Assembly (NCBI GenBank): GCA_033964015.1
Contig: CM066912.1
Location: forward strand, 14,791,399-14,855,398
Reading direction: 5' to 3'
Origin: Scolanthus callimorphus
Taxonomy: Eukaryota > Cnidaria > Anthozoa > Actiniaria > Edwardsiidae
DNA length: 64,000 nucleotides
The notes beneath the pieces were generated by a model. The model searched no databases. It was not told where the DNA came from and saw only the letters and a list, made by a program, of their open reading frames with translations. Both the position numbers and the translations under genes were made by a program. Position 1 is the first letter of the stretch; each line of letters starts with the position of its first letter. Shown in pieces: positions 33,546 to 45,676 of this stretch.

Positions 33546-36500
33546 TTCCAGTAGTGTAAGTCGAATACTGAGTCGTATCATATGTCCGGCATGTGCAGTG
33601 AGGTTGTGATAATAGACACCAAACATTCTTCTGAGGGTCAGCTTCTTGGGGTTGCTTGCAATTTGCTCATTAAGAAGGATAGAATGGAGCCATGCCTGGT
33701 TATAGAAACGTAAGATCTGCATAGGAGATATGCTATTGTCATCAGAATAGATGATGCGCTGCATTTCAACAAGAGTGTCCAGGGTAGAAAGAGTTGTCTT
33801 TGACACTTTACCAGACTGATGGGCAAGTCCATTTGTTTTTATCAATGCCATTCGATAGTCAACACATGTCTTACTTTCTTTCCAGAAAGACTAAGGGAAA
33901 TGGCCTCTTTCAGCAGCTTGGCCTCTTCAGCTGGTAGATGACTGGGAACTCTTCGAAGAAATTTTCAATGTGATGTCCCAAGTCATGAAGTGGCTCACGT
34001 GGAAGTATTTCATAATCTCCCAGGTTGATTTCTGGTAAGGATGCTTCTGGGCTGTGGTACAAAAGTGCTGGCACTCTCTGCTTACCCTTGAGCTCCTCTT
34101 TCAAAAGTGCTTGAAGATCACCCTTTGTTCGTCCCTCCCAGATTTTACGAGAACATAACTCCTGCTCTAGTTCTTCAATAGTAGGACCCTCAAATGGTTT
34201 GCTGTCCTCTAACATTGCCTTTCGTCTAGCAGCAGGCCTTGCAGGACTGAAGCTTGAATAGTATTTAGAGTTATAACAGGGCAGTCAGGGCATGATCTTG
34301 ATAGAAAGTCATGTCGCAATGTATGCCACAACTACCACAGAAATAGTGACCACCTTTCTGTTGCCCTGCCTCAAAATATCTTAATGGGGAATCACCGTGG
34401 CAGAACCTAAGCTTATCACAGAATTCAATCTGACTTGTGAGCTCTGTGCAGTTGTGAGACAGCTCAAGAATGCACTTCAATCTGGTTGCACTAGCTGTTC
34501 TTTGTCTGAGCTTCCACATTTAGCTATAAAATGTAACTCAGGCTCCTCCACAATTTGCTGTATGTTTACTATCTTCCCGTGTGTTAATTTATATTCTTCA
34601 TCAGTGTAGAATAATGCAGGATCATAAACACATTTTATTAGGCAGGCCAGGTAGCCTGAGTTTGCTACTGTTGAATTATCCAACCAGACCATCAGGTGCC
34701 TTGTTCTCTGTAACACCTTCACTTTTGCACGCATGCCATCAATGTCTTCAGAATCATTGTCGCCTAGTTCATCAACTCTTTTCCTTCAGAATCATCGTCG
34801 CCTAGTTCATCAACTCTTTTCAACTCACTGATCAACTGCTCTTGTGTCATTTGACTGATTTGTTCATCATTAAGGACTCTCAGGTAGATACTGTGTTTCT
34901 TTAACATGTTATCTCTGATTTCTTTCAGGGGTATTTTTCTTCCTTGAGCGCAGAACTCAACCTTTTGATCATTAGATCCTTGGTAAGTACTAGTTTTTCA
35001 TACTGAAAAAAAATAATGCTTTGATTAGTCTCATGACCTTAATTTCAATTTAGATATTTGCAATTTATTTTTTTTGTAAAAAAAAAACCTAGTATGCCAA
35101 GGCATTGTTTAGGTATGATGTTGTAGATATAAGCCTACTCTATATTGTACAGATGCCTTACCTGCTACAACTCAGCTGACTCAATGAACCATTGTAATTA
35201 TTATTATGAATATTATTATTATTATTGTTGTTGTTATAAGAGACAGCCCCTGTACAATATATGGCAGGCTTATACAATGTAGTTCCTAAGCTGTAGGGGT
35301 ATACTGGTAATATTATTTATTTTATTGAATAATTTGATTTTTGTTTTATCAAGCCATTCTCTCATGCTTACCTTGCGGGGAACAAGCATTTCTCCAATTG
35401 TATACTCTTTGGTTTCTAGTTTCTCTGTCAATTTTTGTCGTAGCTGTTTCTCATTCACTTCTGAAGGAATGGAGATCTCACCCCCTTGTCCTTTTCTCTT
35501 TTTGCGTCTAACTACAGGGCTGTCATCATTTTTCCTTTTTCTAGTGGTTAACCTGTTGACATCTACATTTTGAGAAGCTAACCATTCCTTCACTATCTGA
35601 CCACCATTTTTTGCTAGCTGTCCAGCTTTGTTTTTAACATCGAACTGTGTAGCTAGGTCTTTCCAGCTGACATTTGACAATCAGGATAACTCAGGATTTC
35701 TGCTTTAAGGGCTTCCTTATTCCAGTTCATTGAATTGATGTCTCCAGTGTGATCCTTCTTTCGTTTTTTGGCTGGTGGCTCTTCACTTATCTTGTCTGTT
35801 CTCTCTTTTGCAGCAGATTTTGTCTCAAAACACAGCGCCCTTCGCCCACGTTCCCAGCTGCTCAGTGACTGTCCACCACCATATCATCTACAATTATGAA
35901 GAATCCAATTGAGTTACCAATAAAAATATTTTCTACTATGTGACAATAGCTTTTATGACTAGCTATTTACTTAGTGGCATCTCAAAATGATTGTAGAAGA
36001 AATGCATAAGAATATTATATAAATCACAACTTTAAATGAGATTATAGTAAAACTTGAAATTTTTATTTGAGGTTTTAATGCAATTGAAAAGTCTCTAATA
36101 AGGGCACTTTCTATTCTTAGCAAGATGGCAAATTAAATCAAAGGGATGGCAGAACATAATTTTCAAAGTACAGGGGGGGGTTATGGCGGGGTGAGGGGGA
36201 GCATGGCGCTGTTTTTTTTGCCCGTTGATATGTATATATATATACCATGCCAAATAAAAATGTCTGTCTTGATAAAATATAATTGAATAAATATATATTA
36301 ATAATACCAGAAAATATCCATAACAACCCCTACCCCTCTGGAATTTCCAAATAAAAATACAGTATTTGTATGGAAAAGATCAGGTAAATTGGCTCCTCCA
36401 CGCCTCCAGTTCCAATCCCTTCTGTAAGGGGGTTGGGGGTGGGAATGGATAATTTCTGGAACCACACTGACAATACTGAGTACCCTTACTGGTTTGATGT

Positions 36501-37295
36501 GATTTGTCTAGTCACTTCAAAGTGCCTCTGTACTATTATGCAAATTTAAGTTTTAACTACGGGTCCTCTTACCTTAGGAATGCAGTCTCCTCCATTTGAT
36601 TTTATATGTTTGTCTTGCTTTGCCGATAGTAGTTTCTTCTCTTTTGGCGACGGTCATTCTTTGTCTCATGCTGAATATCAAGCTCGGTTACTTTAGAAAG
36701 CCCTTCTGCAAAACTAGTTTTAAATGTTTTTTCAAACACAGCATCTATTTTGTCATAGTCAGCTTAGCAGCAGTTTTTATGTCTTTCTGTAAAGGTTTAG
36801 GCTGGGGGTCCTATAATTGTCGATGTTATGAGCCTCAGTGGCTGCTTCAAACACAGGGTTAGATTGTGCCCTTGCCTTCAGCAAAGGTGACTTTACAGGA
36901 AAAAAGCAATAATTTGGCTATATTTGATGGCACATCCTTTGCCGTTTGCAAGGCTGTGTTCCTTGTTTCGAGGTTCTGGCAGCTTTTCCCAATTCTTCAA
37001 GGAAAATGTTTCTAGGAACTTGGCTTTTTCCTCTTGCTTCCTTACATTCCATTTGTTTATCTTTCTCTCAGAGATGGCAGCTTCTTATGAAATGTGAGGT
37101 ATTCTACTGAGAATCTATTGTCATTATCAACTGAAAGTGTCTCTTAAATCTGTTGTACTGTTCCAATTTCAATTTTGCTCGAAATTTTGTGTTGCTTTCT
37201 CCTGCCTCTTTTGTCAAGCTGGTGGTCCTAAGAATTTTCACAGCAGCAGTCTTGAGAAATCCACATGAATTAGGCACACAAAATGTGCCAGACAT
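33530..37295 (-). pseudogene. Broken multi-exon gene of an unnamed protein family
   Basis: Minus-strand coding pieces run from a methionine at 37295 (MSGTFCVPNSCGFLKTA) to about 33530. Pieces: 37295-36573, ending at a good donor (CTAAG|GTAAGAGG); about 35895-35320, basic and lysine-rich (KRKNDDSPVVRRKKRK); and about 34983-33530. The last piece has the clearest blocks: VWLDNSTVANSGYLACLI, EEPELHFIAKCGSSDKEQL, FHGDSP-like CHGDSP, EAGQQKGGHYFCGSCGI (a CxxC-type pair), YEILPREPLHDLGHHI and FGVYYHNLTAHAG. From memory these blocks recur in uncharacterised cnidarian proteins; function unknown. At least six one-base frame changes separate the pieces (for example near 37130, 35690, 34500 and 33925). 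A ~38-bp tandem duplication near 34740-34815 repeats a DELGDDDSE stretch. Either a pseudogene or a real gene in error-prone sequence. Confidence 0.5.
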
Positions 37296-37789
37296 TTTCA
37301 GCCAGACTCAGTGACGGCCTCGTACAACTATAAATTCAAATATCTTGTCCACAGAGAGACGACAAACGTATAAACATCGAAAGAAAGTTAGCTCGTTAAT
37401 TCCAGTACTAGAGTATCTTGAAACTCCCGCTCAAATTAAGTACAATAGTCATGCGCAATTGAGAGTATCAGATTGCTTTATTGAGTAATCACATGATACA
37501 GAAGAAGGTACAGGCCGGCAAAATACCGCTATAGAATGCATAACGAAGAGGTTGTAAAATTAGTTAAAACTTCTTGGATAAAGAAAGAGAAAACTTCAGT
37601 TCAATACCGGTAAATACTCACAACTTTTGTTATTTGGCAAATATAAAGTATTCAGTTTTGTTTCTTCTGCCATTTTCATTGAAACCTCTTTGCAAATATG
37701 ATTTATACTCTTACTTTCTGAACGAGTATAAAATATTTTATCTCTAATCTACATTAATTACACAATACCAATTAGGAGTGAGCGTCTCT
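37296..37789. other. AT-rich spacer, nothing recognised
   Basis: About 490 bp between the unnamed gene relic and the DIRS-like pol frame. A tyrosine recombinase frame would be expected in this direction for a complete DIRS element, but none is seen on either strand. Confidence 0.6.
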
Positions 37790-40197
37790 TTATTGATAGC
37801 TCACCTTCGAATAGACTTCAAATAGACTCTGCTTATTTGCACCGTGCTCAAAAACATCTCTACCATTTTCAACATAGAGAAAATCAATGATAAATGATCT
37901 ATACGATCCATCATCATTAATCAGAAATGGCCAAAAAACAGCTGAACGCCATACAGGAACCAGGAAAGCCTTGCATCGGCTCGCACAGAAATGCTTGATA
38001 ACTCTAGGAACAAGGCAGATGGGTGGAGCTACCAGCAGGTCTCTCCCACCCAACTAAAAGCCAATGAATCTACTGCAAGACAACCAGGTTGTAAAATTTC
38101 GAAAAATATCTAGAAACCTTGTTGTTCTCCGAATTCGCAAAACAATCAATAGTGCATTGACCCCAGCGGGAAATGACAGCATTAAAATACGAATCTGTGA
38201 CTCTCCAGTCTTCATAATCTATCATCTTACTCAGATAATCAGCTCTTTCATTCAATTCTCGTGGTATCCATTGAACAGAAATATCAATTTCGTTTTCACG
38301 TGCAAAATTGAAAATTCCTAGGGCCAACTTATGCAAATGAACCTTTGTACTTCCTGACTGAACAATAGTTTCAACTGCTTTATTATCAGTAAACCATTTA
38401 ACCACGTCATTTCTGATAAACAAGTGTTTAAAACTGTGAAGCGCATACAGGACACATGTCAATTCCCTCCAAGTGGAGCTTTGAACCATTTCAACTTCAT
38501 TCCAATTTTTGTAAGACACAGGTGTGTCATTCATTGTGATATAGGCAGCGCAACCAGTGTTGCTGGCATCAGAATACACAACTCTATTAGGAATCTTTAC
38601 TTCAAGCGATAATGATTTAGAATTTAGTCTAGAGGCATTATCACGCCAGAATCTCAACTCATTTATACATTGCTGATCCAAAACAAGAATTGACGCCCAA
38701 TTACTTCTAGTCTCAATTTTACGATGCAGTGATTCTGTCATTAATTTACAAATGTTGCCAAACACAAGCATGTTGGAAATAATTAGTCCAGTGATACGAG
38801 CAAGCTCTCTGGCTGACACCCTTGCAGAGGCCAGTGCCTCTTCAATTACTGAAAGAAGTCTTTCAATTTTCTCCTCCGGAACAGTGAGCAATTTCTTTTC
38901 AAGATTCCAATGTAAACCAAGCCACTTAGTAAACTGAGAAGGAGACCAGTTGCTCTTTAGAATATTTGCCACAAAACCACTGTTTAACAGATCTTGCTTG
39001 ACAGACAAGGCTTGAGTGACACAAGAATCAAAAGAGGAACACACGCCCAAACCATCGTCCAAATAAACGACAATTTTGAATGCTTTACTGCGCCATGCTT
39101 AACCAATGGTCTCATTAATTTAGTAATATATAGGGCCCAGTCGACAAACCAAATGGCAAAACACAAAACTTAAAGTATTTAGTTACACCACACGAACCCA
39201 AGAAAACCCCAAAACTCTTGGTCAGGAGGGAAAATCTCAACATGATGGTAGCCAGATTTGATGTCAAATGAATAGAGCCAACTTGCAGGGCAATCCATTA
39301 AACAGTGAAACATGGATTTGGCATCCTCAAATTGAACTTTGCACTTACGGACAAACGGATTAACGTAAGTGAGATCCAAAATTAGATTTTTTTTACCATT
39401 AGGCTGAATCGAAACCGACAGAGGATTGACAACTTTTGGTGGTGAAGTACATTCAATAGCAGATCCAACTTCAAGCAACTCTGAATGGCATTCGTAACAA
39501 AATCATTATGTAAGAAAGCAGACTTATTATTCCGTAAAAAAGCAGGAGGCGGCGTAGATATAAAGGGAATACTGTAACCTCGTGAAATAGTATCCAGAAT
39601 AAATAACGGAGTATCGATAGATTTCCAAAAATCAATATTCGACCGCAGTCGGCCTTTCACTCTAGTTATTTGCTCATTGCTCTCTACAAAATCAGAATTA
39701 CCCAAACATTCTGACAAAACTTCAAAACTTTCAACATGATCAATAACATACTTATCTTGACCAAGCCTCGACAGTGCTGCTGTGTACTTAGGCTCTTTAG
39801 TAAGTGCTGGTCGCGACATTAGAGGTGATATTACGTGTACGTCCGCCGGCTGGTTTACTGTAGTTTGGGCAGATTGGATTGATGGACCAGTGCCCAAAGC
39901 CACCGCAGCTAAAACACTTATCGCTTGGTTGCGGCTGTCGTCTGGTACGCCCGAAAAAACTTTTTCGTGAAAATCCATATTGCTGCGATTGAGACTGCAA
40001 CTGGGATTGTGACTGAGGCTGTGACTGGAACTGTGACTCATGAAAACGTGGCTTCTTGTTTGCCTTGGAAACTCGTATTCTGGCCATGGCGCGTCGTTCA
40101 GCGGCTCTGAGTTTCTTCTCGTCTTCGGAATTTTCGGCAAGCTCGTCAGATTCATATTCTTCAGCCGCAGCCCAGCCACCTGGACTTTTATCTGCAA
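37790..40197 (-). pseudogene. DIRS-like retroelement pol (reverse transcriptase/RNase H), frameshifted
   Basis: Makes element cDNA in an active copy. Reading leftward: a pol N-terminal segment (40197-39382), RT motif A as YSFDIKSGYHHV (39478-39179 frame), the active-site YLDDG just upstream of 39062, and RNase H within 39062-38070. All four RNase H acidic positions are visible: VVYSDAS, TWRELTCVLYAL, WFTDNKAV and ERADYLSK. A DIRS-type tail follows: WGQCTIDCFANSENNKVSR, then VPVWRSAVFWPFL and FEHGANKQSLFEV (38053-37790). Frame changes lie near 39480, 39170, 39110 and 38070. After FEVYSK the sequence is AAG|GTGAGC, a possible splice donor. No tyrosine recombinase follows. DIRS is chosen over LTR elements because of the RNase H tail; a related YR-element clade such as Ngaro is possible. 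Confidence 0.75.
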
Positions 40198-40621
40198 AAC
40201 GGATTAACTTATTCCTCTTATTCAACAGTGTTTTCAAATTATCAGTTTCAGTAGCCGCCAAGGCCAAACTACCGCCAGAAAAGTTGTTGGAAATTTTCTC
40301 AAGGCCTTCTAAAATAGAGTTATTAAACTCAAACTGAATCTCATTTCCTTTAAACTTGAAAGAAGATTTGGTTTTTAGTTTTTTGATCTTGGTATCCTGA
40401 GCTTTCTCTCTTTCGTCTAAACCACGTTTGAACTCATCAAATTTCTCGTTAAATTTGGCATCTATAGTTCTTGAAAACAAATCCAGAATTTGCGTCGAGG
40501 AAAGTTGTGACGTAGACGCTAAACTCGGCTGTGCTGATTGATGAACTGTAGAAGATTGTCTTGTGGGATCAGAAAAAGGTTGATTTTCAGGTTCACTAGT
40601 AAGAATCTCGGTTTCCGACAT
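39797..40621 (-). CDS. DIRS-like gag protein with zinc knuckle
   Basis: Intact 274-codon frame starting MSETEILTSEPENQPFSDPT at 40621. The N-terminal third is Ser/Thr/Gln-rich, and a charged helical stretch (about residues 65-85, EFKRGLDEREKAQDTKIKK) could be a coiled coil. An acidic segment and a Gln/Ser repeat tract (SQPQSQSQ) follow. Near the C-terminus is one zinc-knuckle-like CFSCGGFGHWSINPIC, spacing C-x2-C-x4-H-x6-C rather than the usual x4. Such proteins package element RNA. It overlaps the pol frame by about 400 bp in another frame (39797-40197), as in compact retroelements. It is better preserved than pol, which may reflect recent activity or fewer homopolymers. Confidence 0.72.
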   Translation of the reverse strand: MSETEILTSEPENQPFSDPTRQSSTVHQSAQPSLASTSQLSSTQILDLFSRTIDAKFNEKFDEFKRGLDEREKAQDTKIKKLKTKSSFKFKGNEIQFEFNNSILEGLEKISNNFSGGSLALAATETDNLKTLLNKRNKLIRFADKSPGGWAAAEEYESDELAENSEDEKKLRAAERRAMARIRVSKANKKPRFHESQFQSQPQSQSQLQSQSQQYGFSRKSFFGRTRRQPQPSDKCFSCGGFGHWSINPICPNYSKPAGGRTRNITSNVATSTY

Positions 40622-41187
40622 GCCACAAAAAATTAACGGAAAAGCTCATTAAAAGAAAAAAGACGCTTCGAATGACTTAGCATACATTAAGCTCCTTTAA
40701 ATACTGAACTAACATCCCTAGGGACACATCACAAGTGTACATTCCGAAAACGCGATAAAATATATTTCTGCCCTCATAACTAGCTCGAAGGAGATAAATG
40801 TCGCCTTCTTGCTCCGCCATCTTGCTTGTTTTCGAACACTTTTAAAGTTTGGGTCCCCTGTGGTTTCTCTACAAAACGATGGTAGCCACGGAGATAAGTG
40901 ACAAGTTGTCAGCTGGCCAGTAGGGATATGAGCCTGCGCGCCATCATTTTGATGGAATCAAATCGTAAGTAAAGAAGACAAACAAAGCCTTTGAAAACGT
41001 GGCAAATTACTTAGTAGTGCTAACATTTACACATTTTTAGAACCTCATATAACTAAAGATTTAGCTTCTAACTGGAAAGCGAGGACATATTGAAGAATAA
41101 GATAATAATTGTAGCTCAATAAGTGAATGTAGCCCCTTAGATGAACAAAGCCAGTTGTTCTAAATTATTGCTTCAAAATATAATTAA
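40622..41187. other. Region upstream of gag; no gene
   Basis: Presumed 5' flank or terminal repeat of the DIRS-like element. The element's outer end cannot be fixed, because no matching repeat was found near 37300-37790. Nothing else is recognised before the TTAA at 41184. Confidence 0.5.
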
Positions 41188-42867
41188 GAGCGAATGTCAG
41201 AGACCATCGAACATGGGGCGGACACAACTCAAATTCTAACCTACCTTCCTATTTGGTTATTTGTTAGGCAAATATGTGTTTATGAACGCTTCGGTGTTAA
41301 AATTGTGAAATTCGACCGACTTTTTTAATTATTCGAGAAAATCGATCGCGCGGGTCGAAATAGCTCAAAATCGCCGCTTTACAAGCACGATTGCGGTGAC
41401 TTTAGAAAATCGTCTCGCGCTCAAAACAAACGAGTCGCACAACTAAACTAACACCACAGGTAGCAAGGCGAAGGGATCATCTATTAACTAGTGTCAAATT
41501 TCCGGCTTAAAATTTAATGTTATCATAGTTTCCTAACTGCTTGAAAAGCAAGACGTGCCGAACTGTGTTTCAAAAGCGGCAACGACAGTGATTTTTTGAA
41601 TGTGAAATTCTCCTAAAGGCATCACATATTTTCATCAAAACTGCAATATTCCTGGAGTTTATGAGTTTATCTTCGATAATATCTAAAAATTAGCGTGGGG
41701 ACTGCACTCAATCGGTTTTGACAATCATTCGAATTTCAAGTGATAACATCTCATTAGCGAATTGTTTACTCATGGTCGGAGTGCGACTTCGCGCCAAGAA
41801 ATTCACTTCTACTCTTCTATTTTGTTCTTTTGACTATTATTAAAGCCCAAGAAAGGTAATCTTACCTTCAGAAATATAATTTAGGTCATTTCAGCTGAGG
41901 ATGGGTTGAAATGGAGTACATTTGGGTTTTCTACAATACCACCGCTTTGGCGAACAGAGGTCAAGTAGCTTCAAGCATCGATCTTGTACTGAAACCAACC
42001 GAACAATACATCGCCGTTTTCTTTCATGTCCCTGGCCTGCATCTTCTGGGCAAGAAGAACTGTTTGTGGCAGTACTGGCTTCGCTTCAAGGAAGAACTTC
42101 AACGACTTTGAAGCAGTATCCGCGGGCAGCGTGCAAACACGTTGTGAGCTGCGTAAGTGTGTGACAAGTAAAAAAGCACTGCGTGACCTACAAGCTTGTC
42201 GCCGAACTGGCGTAAATCAAAAAGAAGAAAAATCTATAAACCGGAAAAAATTAAAATTTTCTTAAGTTGTTCTGGTGGTATAAATCTTTCTTCTGCTTCT
42301 ATTCTTTAAGCCCGCCCGCAGTTTCAGAACCAAAACCGGGGGCGATGTGACATTCGACACCGCTAAGTCCGTGACCTTTTTGAGTGCGCTGGAAAATAGG
42401 TGCGAGTAAAGTCGAATTTTAGTAAATTACTGACTCTCGCGAAAGAAGAGACGGCTGCATTTCTTGCCTCAACTTCAACTTCGTAGCTTGACTATGTATA
42501 CGATGGGGAGCATTTACTGTAGTATATGAATTGCAACTCAAAATTGCGAATTCTCTCCGTGCCTGTATATGCGAGCCGCTCTCCTGTAGTATTTTTCCAA
42601 TTTTTTTTCTCAGTCGAAAAACTCCTTTTTGCGGCTTGCGTCTCCTTTTGGCCAGGCCACAGGCTACCCGAGCCGCGAAGGAGAGTTTAAAAACTGGACT
42701 AACGCGCTGGTGGTTATTCACGCCGCTCCGCAGGCAAACACAACAAAACACTATGTGATATTAGATCTTGGTGCTATCTTTGCACTCTTCTTTATGTGTA
42801 TTTCGCGATTGCAGAACACTTATAGGACAGCTAAAAAAAGAAGACTGCAAGTCGAAGAGCTTTCGGG

Positions 42868-42883
42868 AGGGGGGGGGGGGGGG
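42868..42883 (+). repeat. Poly-G run
   Basis: Uninterrupted G tract of about 16 in the centre of element 2. Confidence 0.85.
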
Positions 42884-43511
42884 CTATACGGGGGGATGCT
42901 CGGCCCGAAAGGGGTAGGGTTTTCAGGCTGCAATGGGTATAAAGAGTAGGGAAAACTGCAATTTGGTATAAGGGTCTGTATTTCACCGGTTTTTCAACCG
43001 AAAGCGGGAACAAAACCGTTTCCCTTTTTACAAAGACCCCCCTCCCCCTCCAGGGCCTGAACGCTTTCTTGAGTTATCACTAGTAAAGGATTAATAGAGT
43101 GATTTCTGCATCACATGACGGTAGTAAAACAAACCGCGACCCAAAGTGAACGCAAGCCAGTTTCTTCAGTCAAATGTAAATCACGTCATCGAAGTTAGTG
43201 ATTCAGACAATGAAGCTCGTCAACACCAAGTGCGCAGTAAACATGGCAGCCAAGTCACACCCCACACACCAATTGATAGTGGAAGATACTTACCATGAAC
43301 TGCTCGAGCTGCAAGTACAAAGTATCGTGCGCGCGATGGGGCGCAGAACTACGGCGAGGGCGCACGAGTCGCGCGCGGGTTAGTGTGGGTATTTTAGCGT
43401 GGTTACCAACCCAACGTCAATGGTGGACAGATCGAGCACTCGAGTCTCTGTGATTCCTGCAAGTTTTCATTCAAAATTTTACAGTTTTCTTGCTATATTT
43501 TCCGAAAGTCT

Positions 43512-43652
43512 TATCTTGGTCAGATCTGCGTTGTCTCCAACCAAAAATCATTTACTTTATAAGGAAGTGAGAGGAGATCGGATCTGCTCTCACTTCCTTA
43601 TAAAGTAAATGATTTTTGGTTGGAGACAACGCAGATATCTGACCAAGATAAG
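43512..43652. mobile_element. Near-perfect hairpin inside element 2
   Basis: TTATCTTGGTCAGATCTGCG pairs with CGCAGATATCTGACCAAGATAA, and AAAATCATTTACTTTATAAG pairs with its complement. About 140 bp with a short GAGGAGATCGGATCTGC loop region. It immediately precedes the nested AGAGCTCCCC MITE. Confidence 0.8.
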
Positions 43653-43694
43653 AAGTGCAAGCTCTGAGCTAGGTGTGGAGGGGTTGATGACGTG

Positions 43695-43916
43695 CAATCT
43701 CGAACCCAGAGCTCCCCGACTTGTAATCTCGCGGGGGAGGCTCTGGTGACAGTCACTGACGCATGCGCGAAATTTAATACAGAGCCACTGAGAGAAATAC
43801 TTTTAGCGCATACTCCAACGCTCAAAATCAGCCAATCAGCGACGGCCCTCAAATGGATGTCCCCAGAGCCTCCCCTGCGAGAAGACGAGCTGGGGAGCTC
43901 TGGGTACGAGAATGAG
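43695..43916. mobile_element. Nested AGAGCTCCCC MITE in element 2
   Basis: ATCTCGAACCCAGAGCTCCC at the left and GGGGAGCTCTGGGTACGAGA at the right, with interior AATCAGCCAATCAGCGACGG as in 26439-26664. A second, partial copy (about 43925-44040) follows directly, ending GGGCACGAGAATATGACG, so the family occurs here as a near-tandem pair. Confidence 0.7.
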
Positions 43917-45676
43917 CCGCTGAGAGAAAGACCTTTCAGCGCATGCTCCAACGCTCAAAATTAGCCAATCAGTGAAGGCCCCCAGAACATCCCCTGCGAG
44001 CAGACGAGCTGGGTAGCTCTGGCCTCTGGGCACGAGAATATGACGCCAGTAGTGTCTTGACCCCTTGCCTAGCCACATCAAGCAAATAAAATAAATTTAG
44101 CCACATCGAACAAATATATACGAAATCTGTCGGTAACGCGCTACCATGAGATGATCCCGATTTTGTATGAAGCCGGTGTGTTGAACAGCATATTCTGGTG
44201 TCGCTTGTCTTTCTCTCTGTGGTAAATTTGCTTCAATTCTTATTTATTGTTTTATAGGAGGTAGCTGGTCTACCCAAAAGTTATTTGTTTGGAGAAGGGG
44301 GATGGTGGGGCGGGCGCGGGGCTCGATCCTGTGGCGACGAAAATGCCACAGTAACCCCGCGCGCCCCAAAAGCAAATTCTCGGGGAAAAGACACTGGACC
44401 CCCTCGCGCGCAATACCCTCGATCCTCGAGTATTTAGCTCTCATATACCATTATTAGTTTGTGATTAGTGTGAGCGAAGATCAAAACATACTTCATGTGG
44501 TAGAGGTTATGCATGTGATGGTGAAAAATGCGCTGCATGAGATTTGCCATTAATTCAAAGGCAGTCTAGTAAGGAAATTTATCAAAATATAACAAAATAT
44601 TGATCATATGTCTGTCAGTCTTTCTCTCAGCCACGAGAAAGGGGGCGTTTTACTTTGGGTTCAGCGCGACAGCTACGTCACGCAGTCTATTTATTTTTCA
44701 CACAATACGCAGCTCACATCCGGTTTTGCACGCTGCCCGCGGATACTGCTTCAAAGTCGTTGAAGTTCTTCCTTGAAGCGAAGCCAGTACTGCCACAAAC
44801 AGTTCTTCTTGCCCAGAAGATGCAGGCCAGGGACAGGAAAGAAAACGGCGATGTATTATTCGGTTGGTTTCAGTACAAGCTTGAAGCTACTTGACCTCTG
44901 TTCGCCAACGCGGTGGTATTGTAGAAAAGCCAAATGTACTCCATTTCAACCCATCCTCAGCTGAAATGACCTAAATTATATTTCTGAAGGTAAGATTACC
45001 TTTCTTGGGCTTTAATAATAGTCAAAGAACAAAATAGAAGAGTAGAAGTGAATTTCTTGGCGCGAAGTCGCACTCCGACCATGAGTAAACAATTCGCTAA
45101 TGAGATGTTATCACTTGAAATTCGAATGATTGTCAAAACCGATTGAGTGCAGTCCCCACGCTAATTTTTAGATATTATCGAAGATAAACTCATAAACTCC
45201 AGGAATATTGCAGTTTTGATGAAAATATGTGATGCCTTTAGGAGAATTTCACATTCAAAAAATCACTGTCGTTGCCGCTTTTGAAACACAGTTCGGCACG
45301 TCTTGCTTTTCAAGCAGTTAGGAAACTATGATAACATTGATTTTAAGCCGGAAATTTGACACTAGTTAATAGATGATCCCTTCGCCTTGCTACCTGTGGT
45401 GTTATTTTAGTTGTGCGACTCGTTTGTTTTGAGCGCGAGACGATTTTCTAAAGTCACCGCAATCGTGCTTGTAAAGCGGCGATTTTGAGCTATTTCGACC
45501 GCGCGATCGATTTTCTCGAATAATTCAAAAGTCGGTCGAATTTCACAATTTTAACACCGAAGCGTTTATAAACACATATTTGCCTAACAAATAACCAAAT
45601 AGGAAGGAAGGTTTTGTTTTGAGTTGTGTCCGCGGATTTTCGAATTTGCTCGATTTTCTGTGACATACGCTCTTAA

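Larger units (their letters stand above)
41188..45672. mobile_element. Foldback DNA transposon at TTAA, element 2
   Basis: 4,485 bp starting GAGCGAATGTCA and ending TGACATACGCTC, flanked by TTAA at 41184-41187 and 45673-45676. Arms of about 0.98 kb (41188-42164 and 44698-45672) are reverse complements with few differences. Shared landmarks are GGTCAAGTAGCTTCAAG (about 41960) with CTTGAAGCTACTTGACC (about 44879), and GCGGACACAACTCAAA with TTTTGAGTTGTGTCCGCGG. It shares the GAGCG tips, TTAA site, ~1-kb arms and a nested MITE with element 1, though arm sequences differ. The 2.5-kb centre has no recognised transposase. Open frames in the arms (42026-42265, 44655-44894) mirror each other. Confidence 0.88.

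Noticed and set aside
42026..44894. Frames in the arms of element 2 as a transposase
   Set aside because: They have no DDE-type spacing or domain resemblance and reflect each other in the arms.
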